DNA of 64,000 nt from an uncultured Lachnospiraceae bacterium (GTDB taxonomy: Bacteria > Bacillota > Clostridia > Lachnospirales > Lachnospiraceae), in NCBI GenBank assembly GCA_900548905.1, contig URMK01000034.1, positions 6,114-70,113 on the forward strand. The letters are read 5' to 3'. Below are positions 54,077 to 63,012 of this stretch, one piece after another. Made by a program: the position numbers and the translations under genes. Each line of letters opens with the position of its first letter. Positions within the stretch are counted from its first letter, which is position 1. The notes beneath the pieces were generated by a model. It had not been told where the DNA came from and did not search any database. It worked only from the letters and a program-made list of their open reading frames with translations.

Positions 54077-55900
54077 TCAGTCTGCGGGAATCAGGGGGAG
54101 AAGCAGGCGGACGCAGGTTCCCTGCCCGGGACTGCTGGTCAGGTACATGGAGTAAGGGGAACCGTAAATGAGACGGATGCGCCGGCTGATGTTGCTAAGG
54201 CCGATGCTGCCGTCAAGGACGGAGGGATCCGGAAAATCAGGGATATCCGGATCCCCGGAGGCTTCCAGTTTTTCCGACAGGGTGTGCCATTCTTCTTCGG
54301 TCATGCCTTTTCCGTTATCTTCTATAATAATATGAAGCTTTTCCTCTTCCGTATGCAGGGTGATGGTCAATTGACCGCCGGTATCTTTTTCCTCCAGGCC
54401 GTGCAGGATAGCATTTTCTATGATGGGCTGAAGGAGAAGCGGCAGTATTTTATAAGAAGAGAGGGAAAAATCAGGGGGGATCCGAAGGGTATAATCAAAA
54501 CGGTCTTCAAATCGCAGCTTTTGGATGGCGAGGTAGGAAGCGATATAATCCAGTTCTTTATCCAGAGTGGTGCTGGCCGTTCCCGTATTTTCCAGCACAT
54601 AATGCATGGTTTTCCCCAGGAGCTTAATGGCGGAGGCTGTTTCCCGGTCTCCGCTTCCCACCGACATCATACGGATTGTTTCCAGGGAATTATAGAGGAA
54701 ATGGGGATTGATCTGGCTGGCAAGAAGCTTGTATTCCATTTGCTGCTGCTGGTTGATCAAGGTCTGTTCCTTTATCCTGGCTTCATAGACCTGCAGTTCC
54801 TGCTGTTTGATGTTGCCGATCATGATTTTCAGGTTCAAAAAGGTATCGGTGAGTTCATCGTCGCCTTTAAAGGTATCAATAATGTCATAATTTCCCCGGC
54901 TGGCATGTTCCATAGCGGCCTGCAGGGTCGTCACACGCCGGCTGAAATAGCGGGTGGAGTAGAGGATGCCGTAGAGGGAAGCGGCAATGGCGGCGGTCAG
55001 CACCAGCAGGCAGATGAAGCCTATTTGGTAGATAGAGGTTTTCGCATGCAAATCGATGGTAGTGAGATAGAACTGTCCGTCCGTATGGTATGCGGGAAGG
55101 GTGGTGATACAGCCGATTTGCTTCTCCCCTCCGAAGGGAAGGAAACCGCTGGTGTGGAAGCCTTTTTTCTCAAAATCAATCGGAACCGGCTGGGGCTGTC
55201 CCTGGTAAAAACGGCTGCTTGAGAAAAAAACGGGCTGATCCTGGATAGACAGGGCCGTAAACAGGGCATTGTTCTGGATGCGGTTTTTAAGGTAATTGTT
55301 GCTGAGTTTGATGACCAGAATCGCATGGTGGGAGGACGGGGAAAGGGGAATCGAGCGCAGGAAGGTCAGTTCCGGCGCGCGTTCGCCGGTCCCGGGGTAA
55401 GTGGATTCACTGTAGCCCAGGGTACTGGACTGCCAGGATGTGGTGCCGCTTACGGAAACCAGGGGGAACCATTCCGCCAGTATATCCGGGTCGGCCTGCT
55501 GGATATACCGGCAGTCAGGGATAGAAGGGTTATCCGTATAAATGAGGATGGAGGAAATGGCGGCGTTATTGGCGTGGGTTCTTGCCAGCCGTTCATAACC
55601 GTTGCAGATACGCATTGCCTCTTCTTCGTTTTCATAATCCGCAGTGAGAATACGGGACAGATCCCCATCGGAAAACAGCTCCTCGGAAATGGTATAAAAA
55701 TGAAGGGCAGCGTCCAGGAGGACGGACTTCGCCCGCAGATTATCCGATTCCACCTGGGTCTGTGCCTGGCGGTACAGGAAGTTTATGGCATAAAAAGAAA
55801 GAAAAACACCGATAAACAGGAGCGGAACCAGGATGACCGGTATCAGCATCCTATGCATATGCTTTTGTATCCTGCTGTGGGGACCGTGCTTTGACGACAT
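54077..55900 (-). CDS. YesM-type sensor histidine kinase
   Basis: 607 aa. Two membrane helices (RMLIPVILVPLLFIGVFLSF and IGFICLLVLTAAIAASLYGI) enclose an outer sensing domain of about 240 residues. A HAMP region leads to the His-kinase domain with the phospho-His in ASQINPHFLYNSLE and an ATPase domain (N-box PIIENAILHGLEE, IIEDNGKGM, GIGL-type GSIGLSNI). This layout is that of YesM/LytS-like kinases that control sugar ABC operons. The partner regulator lies 15 bases upstream; the ABC operon is convergent. Confidence 0.92.
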   Translation of the reverse strand: MSSKHGPHSRIQKHMHRMLIPVILVPLLFIGVFLSFYAINFLYRQAQTQVESDNLRAKSVLLDAALHFYTISEELFSDGDLSRILTADYENEEEAMRICNGYERLARTHANNAAISSILIYTDNPSIPDCRYIQQADPDILAEWFPLVSVSGTTSWQSSTLGYSESTYPGTGERAPELTFLRSIPLSPSSHHAILVIKLSNNYLKNRIQNNALFTALSIQDQPVFFSSSRFYQGQPQPVPIDFEKKGFHTSGFLPFGGEKQIGCITTLPAYHTDGQFYLTTIDLHAKTSIYQIGFICLLVLTAAIAASLYGILYSTRYFSRRVTTLQAAMEHASRGNYDIIDTFKGDDELTDTFLNLKIMIGNIKQQELQVYEARIKEQTLINQQQQMEYKLLASQINPHFLYNSLETIRMMSVGSGDRETASAIKLLGKTMHYVLENTGTASTTLDKELDYIASYLAIQKLRFEDRFDYTLRIPPDFSLSSYKILPLLLQPIIENAILHGLEEKDTGGQLTITLHTEEEKLHIIIEDNGKGMTEEEWHTLSEKLEASGDPDIPDFPDPSVLDGSIGLSNISRRIRLIYGSPYSMYLTSSPGQGTCVRLLLPLIPAD

Positions 55901-55915
55901 ATGGAAACTCCTTTG

Positions 55916-57463
55916 TTAACGCAGCTTTCTGCGGTATTCCGCGGGACTTTCTCCCATTACCTTCTTAAACTTGGTGTGGAAATAATCCACGTTGCTGTAG
56001 CCCACTTTTTCCGCTATTTCATAAACCTTCAGAGTACCTTCCTTCAGCAGCTCCAGGGAGGCGTCAATACGCACCCGATCCAGATAAGCCGTGAAATTCA
56101 TGCCTATTTTCTGGGTGAAGAGCTTTCCCAGATAGGAGCTGTTATAGCCAAAAAGAGGCGCGATCCGTTCCAGCTTCAGGTTATTCATGTAATTATGCCT
56201 GATATAATAAATGACATTATCCAGGGTGCTTTCCCGGGAGGCGGTCCCAAGGGAACGCAGAATCATTTCCGTCTGTTCGGAGATAAAGGTGATGATTTCA
56301 TACAGATAATACCGGGTATTGATAAAATCCGCCGCCCAGCTGCCCGGGGGAAAAGGGATATCCGCGGTATGATAATGATAACGGACAGCTTCCCTGACCT
56401 GAAGATAGAGATCAAGGAAAAAACGCCGGATATCCTCAATGGGGACGGAGGAGAGGTAGATCTGTTCCCGGAGCCGGCCGAGAGTTTCCGCCAGCATGCT
56501 TCGGTTCCGTGTCTGAATGTAATCCACCAGCATGCCCCTGTATTCCTCCAGGGTGGCCGTATCCGGTATAAAATAACTGTTTTGGGGCCGGGCCAGCTGG
56601 TGATAGCCGAAGGTATGCTGCCCCGGATCACAGTAAAAACGCATTTGTAAAAGATAAAGGGCTTCCCGGTAGGAGCCGGTGATATCTTCCGGCCGGTAAA
56701 CGACCCTTCCGTAGGTAATGAAAAGGCTGTCTAAGGGGGAACCCTTCTGCGGTTTTACCTCCCGTTCGAACCGCTCCACAAATTCGGAAAAACGCCGGAT
56801 CGCAAAATCACCTTTTAACAAAATAATTTCATTATGATCAATGGTTAAGGTTTCGTACGAATGGTTATCCTCATTGGTGAGGTGCAGCAAATCGGAAAAG
56901 CGGTAGGATACCGCGGCGGCATCGTGACTGTATTTTTCATAAATAGCGGCCTGGTAACATCCGGAAAGCAAACCAAGTTCTTTAAGCTCCTCCGTAAGTG
57001 TCCGGGAGGAACCGGTGAGAAAATCACGGAGGATGCTGCTGCGTGCCTTTTCACTGTAATATTCAATCGCGGAGGTGCGTTTCTTTTTGTCATCAAGCTC
57101 TTCCCGTATTTTGAGAAGATGGGCGGTAAGGTCATCCTCATCCACCGGTTTGGTGATATAAAATTTCACATCGTAACGCATAGCCTCCTGGGCATACTTA
57201 AAATCGGAATAGCCGCTGAGGATGAGAATGGTGCCTTCATATTTTTTCTCTCTGGCAAGGCGTGCCACATCAAGGCCGCTAAGGCGCGGCATACGGATAT
57301 CCAGCAAAGCGATATCCGGCTTTTTTTCCAGGATGACCGCAAGGGCGTCCTCGCCGTTGGAGGCTTCTCCCACGCAAAAAAAGCCCAGTTCCTCCCAGTC
57401 GATCAGCCGGCGCAGACCCTGTCTTATTTTAGTTTCATCATCAGCAATAAAATATGTATACAT
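55916..57463 (-). CDS. YesN-type AraC response regulator
   Basis: 515 aa. The receiver domain (1-120) has D9/D10-type acidic residues (IADDE), phospho-acceptor D55 in LLDIRMP and Lys in YITKPV. A long middle domain leads to the AraC DNA-binding end (about 415-515; IAPLFGYNSSYLGKLFTQKI, then IAEKVGYSNVDYFHTKFKKV). ATG at 57463 follows GAGGGG; an in-frame start at 57475 is less likely. First gene of the minus-strand pair; expected to switch the sugar ABC operon. Confidence 0.92.
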   Translation of the reverse strand: MYTYFIADDETKIRQGLRRLIDWEELGFFCVGEASNGEDALAVILEKKPDIALLDIRMPRLSGLDVARLAREKKYEGTILILSGYSDFKYAQEAMRYDVKFYITKPVDEDDLTAHLLKIREELDDKKKRTSAIEYYSEKARSSILRDFLTGSSRTLTEELKELGLLSGCYQAAIYEKYSHDAAAVSYRFSDLLHLTNEDNHSYETLTIDHNEIILLKGDFAIRRFSEFVERFEREVKPQKGSPLDSLFITYGRVVYRPEDITGSYREALYLLQMRFYCDPGQHTFGYHQLARPQNSYFIPDTATLEEYRGMLVDYIQTRNRSMLAETLGRLREQIYLSSVPIEDIRRFFLDLYLQVREAVRYHYHTADIPFPPGSWAADFINTRYYLYEIITFISEQTEMILRSLGTASRESTLDNVIYYIRHNYMNNLKLERIAPLFGYNSSYLGKLFTQKIGMNFTAYLDRVRIDASLELLKEGTLKVYEIAEKVGYSNVDYFHTKFKKVMGESPAEYRRKLR

Positions 57464-57487
57464 AAAACCCCTCATATATCCCTTTTA

Positions 57488-57561
57488 ACCGGATACCTGC
57501 ATTCCTGCAGCGGCCGCCGGTTTCTTACATTTATTATAAAAGAGGACTACAGATTTGTCCA
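57488..57561 (-). promoter_or_regulatory. yesNM promoter and leader hairpin
   Basis: Minus strand TGGACA (57561-57556), 17-base spacer, TATAAT (57538-57533). The leader contains CTGCA-GGAA-TGCAG (57510-57497) inside a larger ACCGG...CCGGT stem (57521-57488), before the ribosome site. Confidence 0.7.
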
Positions 57562-57703
57562 ACGTAGTTTCCGGAAAGATTGGTTGCATATTTTCCTCAA
57601 TTTTACAAATACTACATTTACCAACCCGAAAAGAAATAAATGTTAAAAAAGGAAAGAAGAGGCCAAACGGCCCGGGCCGGGCGGCCTTTTAGAAGGAGGA
57701 AAC

Positions 57704-58249
57704 ATGAAGGCAACAGGAATTGTGAGAAGAATAGATGACCTGGGGAGGATTGTAATCCCCAAGGAAATCAGGAGGACACTGCGTATCCGGGAAAGTGATC
57801 CCCTTGAAATTTTTACAGACAGGGAGGGAGAAATCATCCTGAAAAAATATTCTCCTATCGGGGAAATGAGTACATTTGCAAAGCAGTACGCGGAAAGCCT
57901 TGCACAGGTTTCAGGGCAGATGACACTGATTGCAGACCGGGATCAGTTTATTGCAGCGGCAGGAGGCTGTAAGGCGCTTTTGGGAAAATCCATCAGCAAA
58001 GCTTTGGAAGAGGCTATTGAGAACAGGGAAAATATTCTTGCGGGAAAGAGTGAGAGGAGTTTTATCCAGGTGGCGGAAGAAGGCGAGCCGGAGTATGTGA
58101 ATGAAGCTATCAGCCCGATTATCTGCGAAGGGGATGTGATTGGGGCGGTAGTCCTTCTGAACAATGACCCCAAGGGGAAGATGGGGGAAGTGGAGCAGAA
58201 GCTTATCCTGTCCGCAGCCGGTTTTTTGGGAAGACAGATGGAGCAATAA
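57704..58249 (+). CDS. spoVT: stage V sporulation protein T (AbrB-family regulator)
   Basis: 181 aa. The N-terminal AbrB swapped-hairpin domain (MKATGIVRRIDDLGRIVIPK, then EIRRTLRIRESDPLEIF) and a C-terminal GAF-like domain (about 55-180) match SpoVT, which tunes sigma-G-dependent genes in the forespore. AGAAGGAGG precedes ATG. A GC-rich palindrome CGGCCCGGGCCG lies just before the ribosome site (about 57668-57679). It stands alone between the YesMN pair and a convergent dehydrogenase. Confidence 0.93.
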   Translation: MKATGIVRRIDDLGRIVIPKEIRRTLRIRESDPLEIFTDREGEIILKKYSPIGEMSTFAKQYAESLAQVSGQMTLIADRDQFIAAAGGCKALLGKSISKALEEAIENRENILAGKSERSFIQVAEEGEPEYVNEAISPIICEGDVIGAVVLLNNDPKGKMGEVEQKLILSAAGFLGRQMEQ

Positions 58250-58259
58250 GAAAAAGAAG

Positions 58260-58358
58260 GCCGCAGAATCTACCCTACGGGTTTATTATCCCTCCCTGCC
58301 TGAACAAGAAGCGGCAGACAGAGAGCGGACGGTAATCCCGGAGGGTAGATCCTGCGGC
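58260..58358. terminator. long hairpin between convergent spoVT and dehydrogenase genes
   Basis: Arms GCCGCAGAATCTACCCT (58260-58276) and AGGGTAGATCCTGCGGC (58342-58358) pair with one mismatch; the stem continues inward imperfectly (CGGGTTTATTA... with ...GGTAATCCCG). T-rich sequence follows on both strands (TGTTTT; CTTCTTTTTCTT on the minus strand). A bidirectional terminator fits; the size and arms also resemble a small non-autonomous element, but I see no target duplication. Confidence 0.65.
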
Positions 58359-58381
58359 TGTTTTCATGTCCGGATAAAGCA

Positions 58382-59467
58382 TCAGAGGGCAGCCGGGGAC
58401 GGCGAAGGAACGGACGCCACATTCAGATCGGTATAACCGGTATCCTCAAAAGGAAGGTAAATCCGTCTGCCGCAGAGGGAAGAATAATAAATGCCCTTTA
58501 CGATTTCCAATGTTTTCCTGCCCTCGGTCACATCGATGGAAACCGGAGTATTATTACATAGGGAAAGATAGAAATCCCGAAGCTGTGCATAGTGGCCCAT
58601 GCCCCAATAATCAGGGATGTCCTTATTTCCCGGCGCGGGCACCGGCTGTATTTCTTCGTAAGTGCCGTCAAGCTCATAGAAGCCGACATCCTGCTTCAGG
58701 CCGCAGCGGCCCTTTTCCCCCTGGAACTCCAGGAAAATGGGAGCGTCGGCAGCATAGGAATTCGTGGCATACAAGCTGTAAAGACAGCCGTTCTTAAAGC
58801 AGACGGCGGCCTCTGCGGTATCCTCCACATGGATACGGTCGTGGTAATGGTTATGTATGCTGCCCTCGATCCATTCCACGTCACTTCCCAGCATATAACG
58901 GATCCGGTCGATGCTGTGGATAGCCTGATCGATGAGCACACCGCCCCCTTCCTTGTCCCAGGTACCCTTCCAGTCACAGCCTTCGTAATAGGAATAGGGG
59001 CGTGACCAGGTGAGAATGGAGCGGGCGCTTATGATGCGGCCGAAAGCGCCGTCCCGGATCATGTTGCGCAGCTGCTGTACGCTTGCTTCATAACGGGTTT
59101 GAAAAATAACGCCTAGCTTTTTCCCGGTTTTTTCCGAGACGGCTTTCATCTTGTCCGCATCCTGCAGGGTGACGGCAACCGGCTTTTCCGTAAGGACATG
59201 CATGCCCGCTTCCATAGCACGGATAGCCATGGGCGCATGGAGGTAGTGCGGGAGACACAGATGCACCGCATCAATATCCTTATCAAGCAAATCCTCCAGA
59301 CAGGTGCCGTAGGCGGCGCCAAAGGGGGCGGCGAAAGCCCTTGCCCTGTCCTCTTCGATATCAATGGCACAGACGAATTCTGAAATATCCGTAAGCCGGG
59401 GAAAGGCAAAGGCATAGCTGGCGGATATCCTTCCGCAGCCGATGAGGGCGGTTCTCAGCTTTTTCAT
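58382..59467 (-). CDS. Gfo/Idh/MocA-family oxidoreductase
   Basis: 361 aa, NAD(P)-dependent sugar or inositol dehydrogenase type. The N-terminal Rossmann domain starts LRTALIGCGRISASYAF with G10/G12; the family EKP motif is E94-K95-P96 in VLTEKPVAV; the catalytic-domain segment GGVLIDQAIHSIDRIRYMLG has the D-x-x-x-H pattern. Substrate unknown. It is read in the same direction as the ROK regulator gene upstream (gap 82 bases), so the two may be co-transcribed. Confidence 0.9.
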   Translation of the reverse strand: MKKLRTALIGCGRISASYAFAFPRLTDISEFVCAIDIEEDRARAFAAPFGAAYGTCLEDLLDKDIDAVHLCLPHYLHAPMAIRAMEAGMHVLTEKPVAVTLQDADKMKAVSEKTGKKLGVIFQTRYEASVQQLRNMIRDGAFGRIISARSILTWSRPYSYYEGCDWKGTWDKEGGGVLIDQAIHSIDRIRYMLGSDVEWIEGSIHNHYHDRIHVEDTAEAAVCFKNGCLYSLYATNSYAADAPIFLEFQGEKGRCGLKQDVGFYELDGTYEEIQPVPAPGNKDIPDYWGMGHYAQLRDFYLSLCNNTPVSIDVTEGRKTLEIVKGIYYSSLCGRRIYLPFEDTGYTDLNVASVPSPSPAAL

Positions 59468-59549
59468 ACATATATTCCTCTTTTCTACTACAATATAGTT
59501 TGAGTGAAAGCACCTGACAGCCGGTCGGGCCTAATCAGGATATATCGGG

Positions 59550-60758
59550 TCAGCCGATAAAAAAAGAGCCATTCATGGTGGCGGTAAACTGATAATGGGT
59601 GTCGAAAAAATATTTCATGGCGCCGTTATAGCAGGCGTAGGAATCCAGCTGGCTGTAGCGCAGTTTTACGCTTCCCGTCATGCGTGAAAAACCGGTTTCA
59701 CCCAGGCAGCGGCGTGTTTCCTCCAGAAATACGGGGCCTAAGGAAACGGAATTCCCGCCGAGGACAATCAGCCGGGGATGTACCAGGCAGATGAGGTTGG
59801 ACAAGGCCAGGGCCAATTCCCCGGCCAAATCTTTAATAACCAGTACGGCTGCCGTGTCTGTGTACAGGGAGGCCCTGCCCAGATCCTCATAGCGGACAGC
59901 GTCCCGGGAGAGCAGGGACGAAGTGGTGCCCTTCTCCAGCAGACGGTTCCGGAGGGTGGCCTCACTCAGTACCACCTCCAGACATCCGCGGTTGCCGCAG
60001 GGGCAGGGCGGGCCTTCCGGCGAAATGCTGAAATGGCCGAACTGGGTATATGAGGCACAGGCCTGTCCCAGAAGCTTATCCTGGATAAAAAGAGAAGCGC
60101 CGATCCCTCTGCTGAACTGGATGAATGCATAATCCTTTTCCCGGATGCCGGTATAGATTTTTTCCGCGTAGGCGCAGCAGGCCGTATCGTTCAGGACAGC
60201 TACGGCATAATCGGAAAAAAGCGAGCGCAGAAAGGGAAGGACCCCGGCTTCCCCCTGATCGTTGTCTAAGGGAAAGGTGGTGGAGAACACCTCTTCTTTT
60301 TCCGGATCGATCATGGCCGGCAGGACAAAGCACAGCCCCAGAATCTGCTCCGGCCGGATCCGTTCCAGGATCTGTCCGGTGAGAAAGCTGCGGCAAAGCC
60401 GGGCATAAGAATCGGAAGAAGCCTTTTCCAGCCGCTCCTGCATAGCCGTAGTGCCGCAGATATCAATAAGAAAGGCATGAACCGAGGTTTCCTCCCAGCC
60501 GAATACCGCCACATAATAATTCCCTGCACAAAGTTCCAGGCAGTTCGGCTTTCTGCCCACACCGGAACTGTCCCCCATACCGGAATCATATAGAAAACCT
60601 CTTTCGGACAGTTCGTCAATCAGCGCGGAAACCGCAGTACGGCTCAGACCGGTCTGTTTGGCCAGCGCAGCGCGGGAAATCCCCCTGTTTTCGAAAACCG
60701 AATTGTAGAGCTGCTTCAGGTTTGTATTTTTGATCAGCTGTTGGTTTACTAATTTCAT
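59550..60758 (-). CDS. ROK-family transcriptional regulator (NagC/XylR type)
   Basis: 402 aa. The N-terminal winged helix (about 10-75) contains ISRAALAKQTGLSRTAVSAL. The ROK domain follows, with FSRGIGASLFIQDKLL, the ROK signature and zinc motif GHFSI...CPCGNRGCLE (about 245-260) and VLGGNSVS. ROK repressors release DNA when bound by a sugar or sugar phosphate. The gene is divergent from the dehydrogenase at 61057, and matching 16-bp sequences lie beside both promoters, which fits control of both. Confidence 0.92.
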   Translation of the reverse strand: MKLVNQQLIKNTNLKQLYNSVFENRGISRAALAKQTGLSRTAVSALIDELSERGFLYDSGMGDSSGVGRKPNCLELCAGNYYVAVFGWEETSVHAFLIDICGTTAMQERLEKASSDSYARLCRSFLTGQILERIRPEQILGLCFVLPAMIDPEKEEVFSTTFPLDNDQGEAGVLPFLRSLFSDYAVAVLNDTACCAYAEKIYTGIREKDYAFIQFSRGIGASLFIQDKLLGQACASYTQFGHFSISPEGPPCPCGNRGCLEVVLSEATLRNRLLEKGTTSSLLSRDAVRYEDLGRASLYTDTAAVLVIKDLAGELALALSNLICLVHPRLIVLGGNSVSLGPVFLEETRRCLGETGFSRMTGSVKLRYSQLDSYACYNGAMKYFFDTHYQFTATMNGSFFIG

Positions 60759-60774
60759 AAATGCCTCTTAAGTT

Positions 60775-60790
60775 AAATTGTAATGTGATA
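60775..60790. promoter_or_regulatory. candidate ROK operator 1
   Basis: AAATTGTAATGTGATA, 15 of 16 identical to operator 2 at 60984. It lies 12 bases downstream of the ROK -10 (minus strand), where a bound repressor would block the start. GTAAT-GTGAT-ATTAC (60780-60794) adds a small inverted repeat. Confidence 0.65.
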
Positions 60791-60802
60791 TTACTATTAT
60801 GG

Positions 60803-60831
60803 ATTGTATCATAAGTGACAGGAAACTACAA
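60803..60831 (-). promoter_or_regulatory. ROK gene promoter
   Basis: Minus strand TTGTAG (60831-60826), 17-base spacer, TACAAT (60808-60803), with TGA before the -10. Confidence 0.7.
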
Positions 60832-60868
60832 GATGGAATGATTGAGGAAGGGAACCCCGTTTCCGCGT

Positions 60869-60895
60869 CTGAACTGTTACAACGCGTTACTGTGC
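60869..60895 (-). repeat. dispersed palindrome copy f (half)
   Basis: CTGAACTGTTAC (60869-60880), the reverse complement of GTAACAGTTCAG, followed by AACGCGTTAC. Only one arm is well kept. It lies between the two divergent promoters. Confidence 0.45.
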
Positions 60896-60953
60896 GGTAT
60901 TTGACCGGCCGGATAACGGCTGTGAAAAGCAGCGTAAAAAGGGGGATGGGGGA

Positions 60954-60982
60954 TTGACAAGGAGAAAGGCAAATGGTATTGT
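60954..60982 (+). promoter_or_regulatory. promoter of the second dehydrogenase
   Basis: TTGACA (60954-60959, perfect), 17-base spacer, TATTGT (60977-60982) preceded by TGG (extended -10). The candidate operator follows at once. Confidence 0.8.
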
Positions 60983-60983
60983 G

Positions 60984-60999
60984 AATTTGTAATGTGATA
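60984..60999. promoter_or_regulatory. candidate ROK operator 2
   Basis: AATTTGTAATGTGATA, near-identical to operator 1. It begins two bases after the -10 and covers the likely start site. Confidence 0.65.
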
Positions 61000-61056
61000 G
61001 GACAAATTAATAATCACTTTTTTCAGAAAAACATAGGTTTTGAAAGGGGATACTTT

Positions 61057-62100
61057 ATGAAGGTCGGAGTAATTGGTTGCGGAGGTATGGGAACGACCCA
61101 TAATCTGTCTTTGAAGGCGCTTTCAGGTAAGATGGATGTGGAAGTAGCGGCACTGGCTGACTGCAGGGAGGAATTTCTGGAGAGGGCATCGAAGCAGTGG
61201 CCGGAGGCCAGGAAGTATACGACGGGAATGGATCTGGTAAGGGAGGAGGAGCTGGACGCGGTACATATCTGTCTGCCCAGTTATCTTCATGCCGAGATGG
61301 CTGTGGCGGCGATGGAGAAGGGCATGCATGTGTTTGTGGAAAAGCCTGTTTGTCTGACGGGGGAAGACTGTAAAAGGCTTCTGGAGGTGCAGAAGAAAAC
61401 GGGTGTGAAGGTGATGGTGGGCCAGGTAGTCCGTTCTTTTGAAGAATACCGGTATTTGAAAGAGGCTTATGAGAAGAAAACCTTTGGTGAACTGAAATCT
61501 ATTGTGATGCAGCGTATCAGCGGTGACACGAAATGGGGATATGAGGACTGGTTCCATGAGGAGAAAAAAAGCGGCAGCGTAGTGCTCGATCTCCATATCC
61601 ATGATTTGGATTTCTTGCGATATATGCTGGGTGAACCGGATTCTTTTACGGTAAAAGCGACGGCTTTCCCAAGCGGGATGATAAACCAGGTGGTTACCTC
61701 TTATCAGTTTGGCAGCGTTTTCGCAACAGCGGAGGGAATCTGGGATGTATGTACGGCGCTTCCCTTTGAATCTTCCTTCCGGGCGTGTTTTGAGGATGCC
61801 ACGATAATTTACAGGGGAAATGATACGCCGTCTCTGCAGGTCTATCATAAGGGAGAACGGATATCCGTCCCGGATCTTACGGCAGAATGGACTATGCATG
61901 ATGAGTCCGCGGGCATTAATATATCGGATTTAGGGCCTTATTATACGGAGATCAAGTATTTTTACGAGTGTCTGGAGCAGGAGAAGGAAATTGTGAGAGC
62001 GCCGCTGGAGGAAGGTGTGAAATCGGTGCTTCTGGGTCTGAAGGAGCTGGAAGCGGGAAAGAAGTATCTGGAGGGCCTGGCAGAGAGCCGGCACACTTGA
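61057..62100 (+). CDS. Gfo/Idh/MocA-family oxidoreductase
   Basis: 347 aa. ATG 61057 has AAGGGGA upstream and starts the Rossmann domain directly (MKVGVIGCGGMG); the frame is open to 60994, inside the promoter and operator. The EKP motif is E95-K96-P97 in VFVEKPVCL; the substrate-domain motif is SVVLDLHIHDLDFLRYMLG. It differs clearly from the dehydrogenase at 58382, so the pair is not a recent duplication. A short hairpin GAAAGGC/GCCTTTC (62127-62147) lies between it and the isomerase gene. Confidence 0.91.
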   Translation: MKVGVIGCGGMGTTHNLSLKALSGKMDVEVAALADCREEFLERASKQWPEARKYTTGMDLVREEELDAVHICLPSYLHAEMAVAAMEKGMHVFVEKPVCLTGEDCKRLLEVQKKTGVKVMVGQVVRSFEEYRYLKEAYEKKTFGELKSIVMQRISGDTKWGYEDWFHEEKKSGSVVLDLHIHDLDFLRYMLGEPDSFTVKATAFPSGMINQVVTSYQFGSVFATAEGIWDVCTALPFESSFRACFEDATIIYRGNDTPSLQVYHKGERISVPDLTAEWTMHDESAGINISDLGPYYTEIKYFYECLEQEKEIVRAPLEEGVKSVLLGLKELEAGKKYLEGLAESRHT

Positions 62101-62184
62101 GATGCGCAAAAGCGCGGACAGGAGAGGAAAGGCGGAAAGTGCCTTTCAGAGTGGGAAATAATGAAGTATCACAGGAGGTATAAG

Positions 62185-63012
62185 ATGAGAGTAGGTATTT
62201 TGGTAAATCTGCATGCGGATACGGACTTGAAGGAGAAATTCGGCGAATTACGGGAGATGGGCGTGGAAAGCTGCCAGCTTGTATGCTGGGACAGGAGCCT
62301 TCTTACGGAAGAAACCGCGGTTATGGTGAGAGAAGCAGTCTGTGAGAAGAAGATCGAAATCACTGCTTTCTGGTGCGGCTGGGAAGGGCCGAAAGCCTGG
62401 AATTTTTATGAAGGGCAGGAGACTTTGGGTCTGGTACCTGCGGCGTTTCGTTTCCGGCGGCTGGCCATGCTGATGGAAGGCTCTGATTTCGCCCGTTGGA
62501 TCGGAGTGGGAAATCTGGTGACCCATGTAGGTTTTATGCCGGAAAATCCGTATGATCCGAACTATCATGGGGTGATAGCGTGCCTGAAGGAGCTTGCGGC
62601 AAAGTGCAGGGAAAACGGTCAGAATTTCCTTTTTGAAACCGGACAGGAAACACCGGTGGCCTTAAAGCGGGCAATTCAGGATATAGGAATGGATAATGTA
62701 GGGGTGAATCTGGATCCCGCCAACCTGTTGATGTACGGAAAAGGTAATCCGGTGGATTCCCTGGATGTATTTGGGGAATATGTGATGGGGATACACGGCA
62801 AGGACGGATGTTACCCCACGGACGGCCATGAACTGGGCGAAGAGAAGCCTCTGGGACAGGGAAAGGTGGATTATCCTGCGTTTATCAGAAAGCTGAAGGA
62901 GATCGGCTATGAGGGGGATATCACCATTGAGAGGGAAATCTCCGGAGAAGAGCAGAAAAAGGATATCCGGATGGCGAAGAAAATGCTTGAGGATCTGATA
63001 GCTGCGGATTAA
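62185..63012 (+). CDS. sugar phosphate isomerase/epimerase (TIM barrel)
   Basis: 275 aa, AP-endonuclease-2/xylose-isomerase-like barrel. ATG 62185 follows AGGAGGTATAAG. Metal and substrate residues are probably in FETGQET, NLDPANLLMY, GIHGKDG and ITIEREI, the usual strand ends of this family. Together with the dehydrogenase before it (gap 84 bases) it suggests oxidation and isomerisation of an inositol- or hexose-type compound. Its 3' end overlaps the convergent C39-like gene by 92 bases. Confidence 0.88.
   Translation: MRVGILVNLHADTDLKEKFGELREMGVESCQLVCWDRSLLTEETAVMVREAVCEKKIEITAFWCGWEGPKAWNFYEGQETLGLVPAAFRFRRLAMLMEGSDFARWIGVGNLVTHVGFMPENPYDPNYHGVIACLKELAAKCRENGQNFLFETGQETPVALKRAIQDIGMDNVGVNLDPANLLMYGKGNPVDSLDVFGEYVMGIHGKDGCYPTDGHELGEEKPLGQGKVDYPAFIRKLKEIGYEGDITIEREISGEEQKKDIRMAKKMLEDLIAAD

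Noticed and set aside
42014..63012. Carbohydrate region as a genomic island
   Set aside because: No integrase, tRNA junction or intact transposase and no clear shift in codon use; only the 17-bp repeat pair hints at past mobility.
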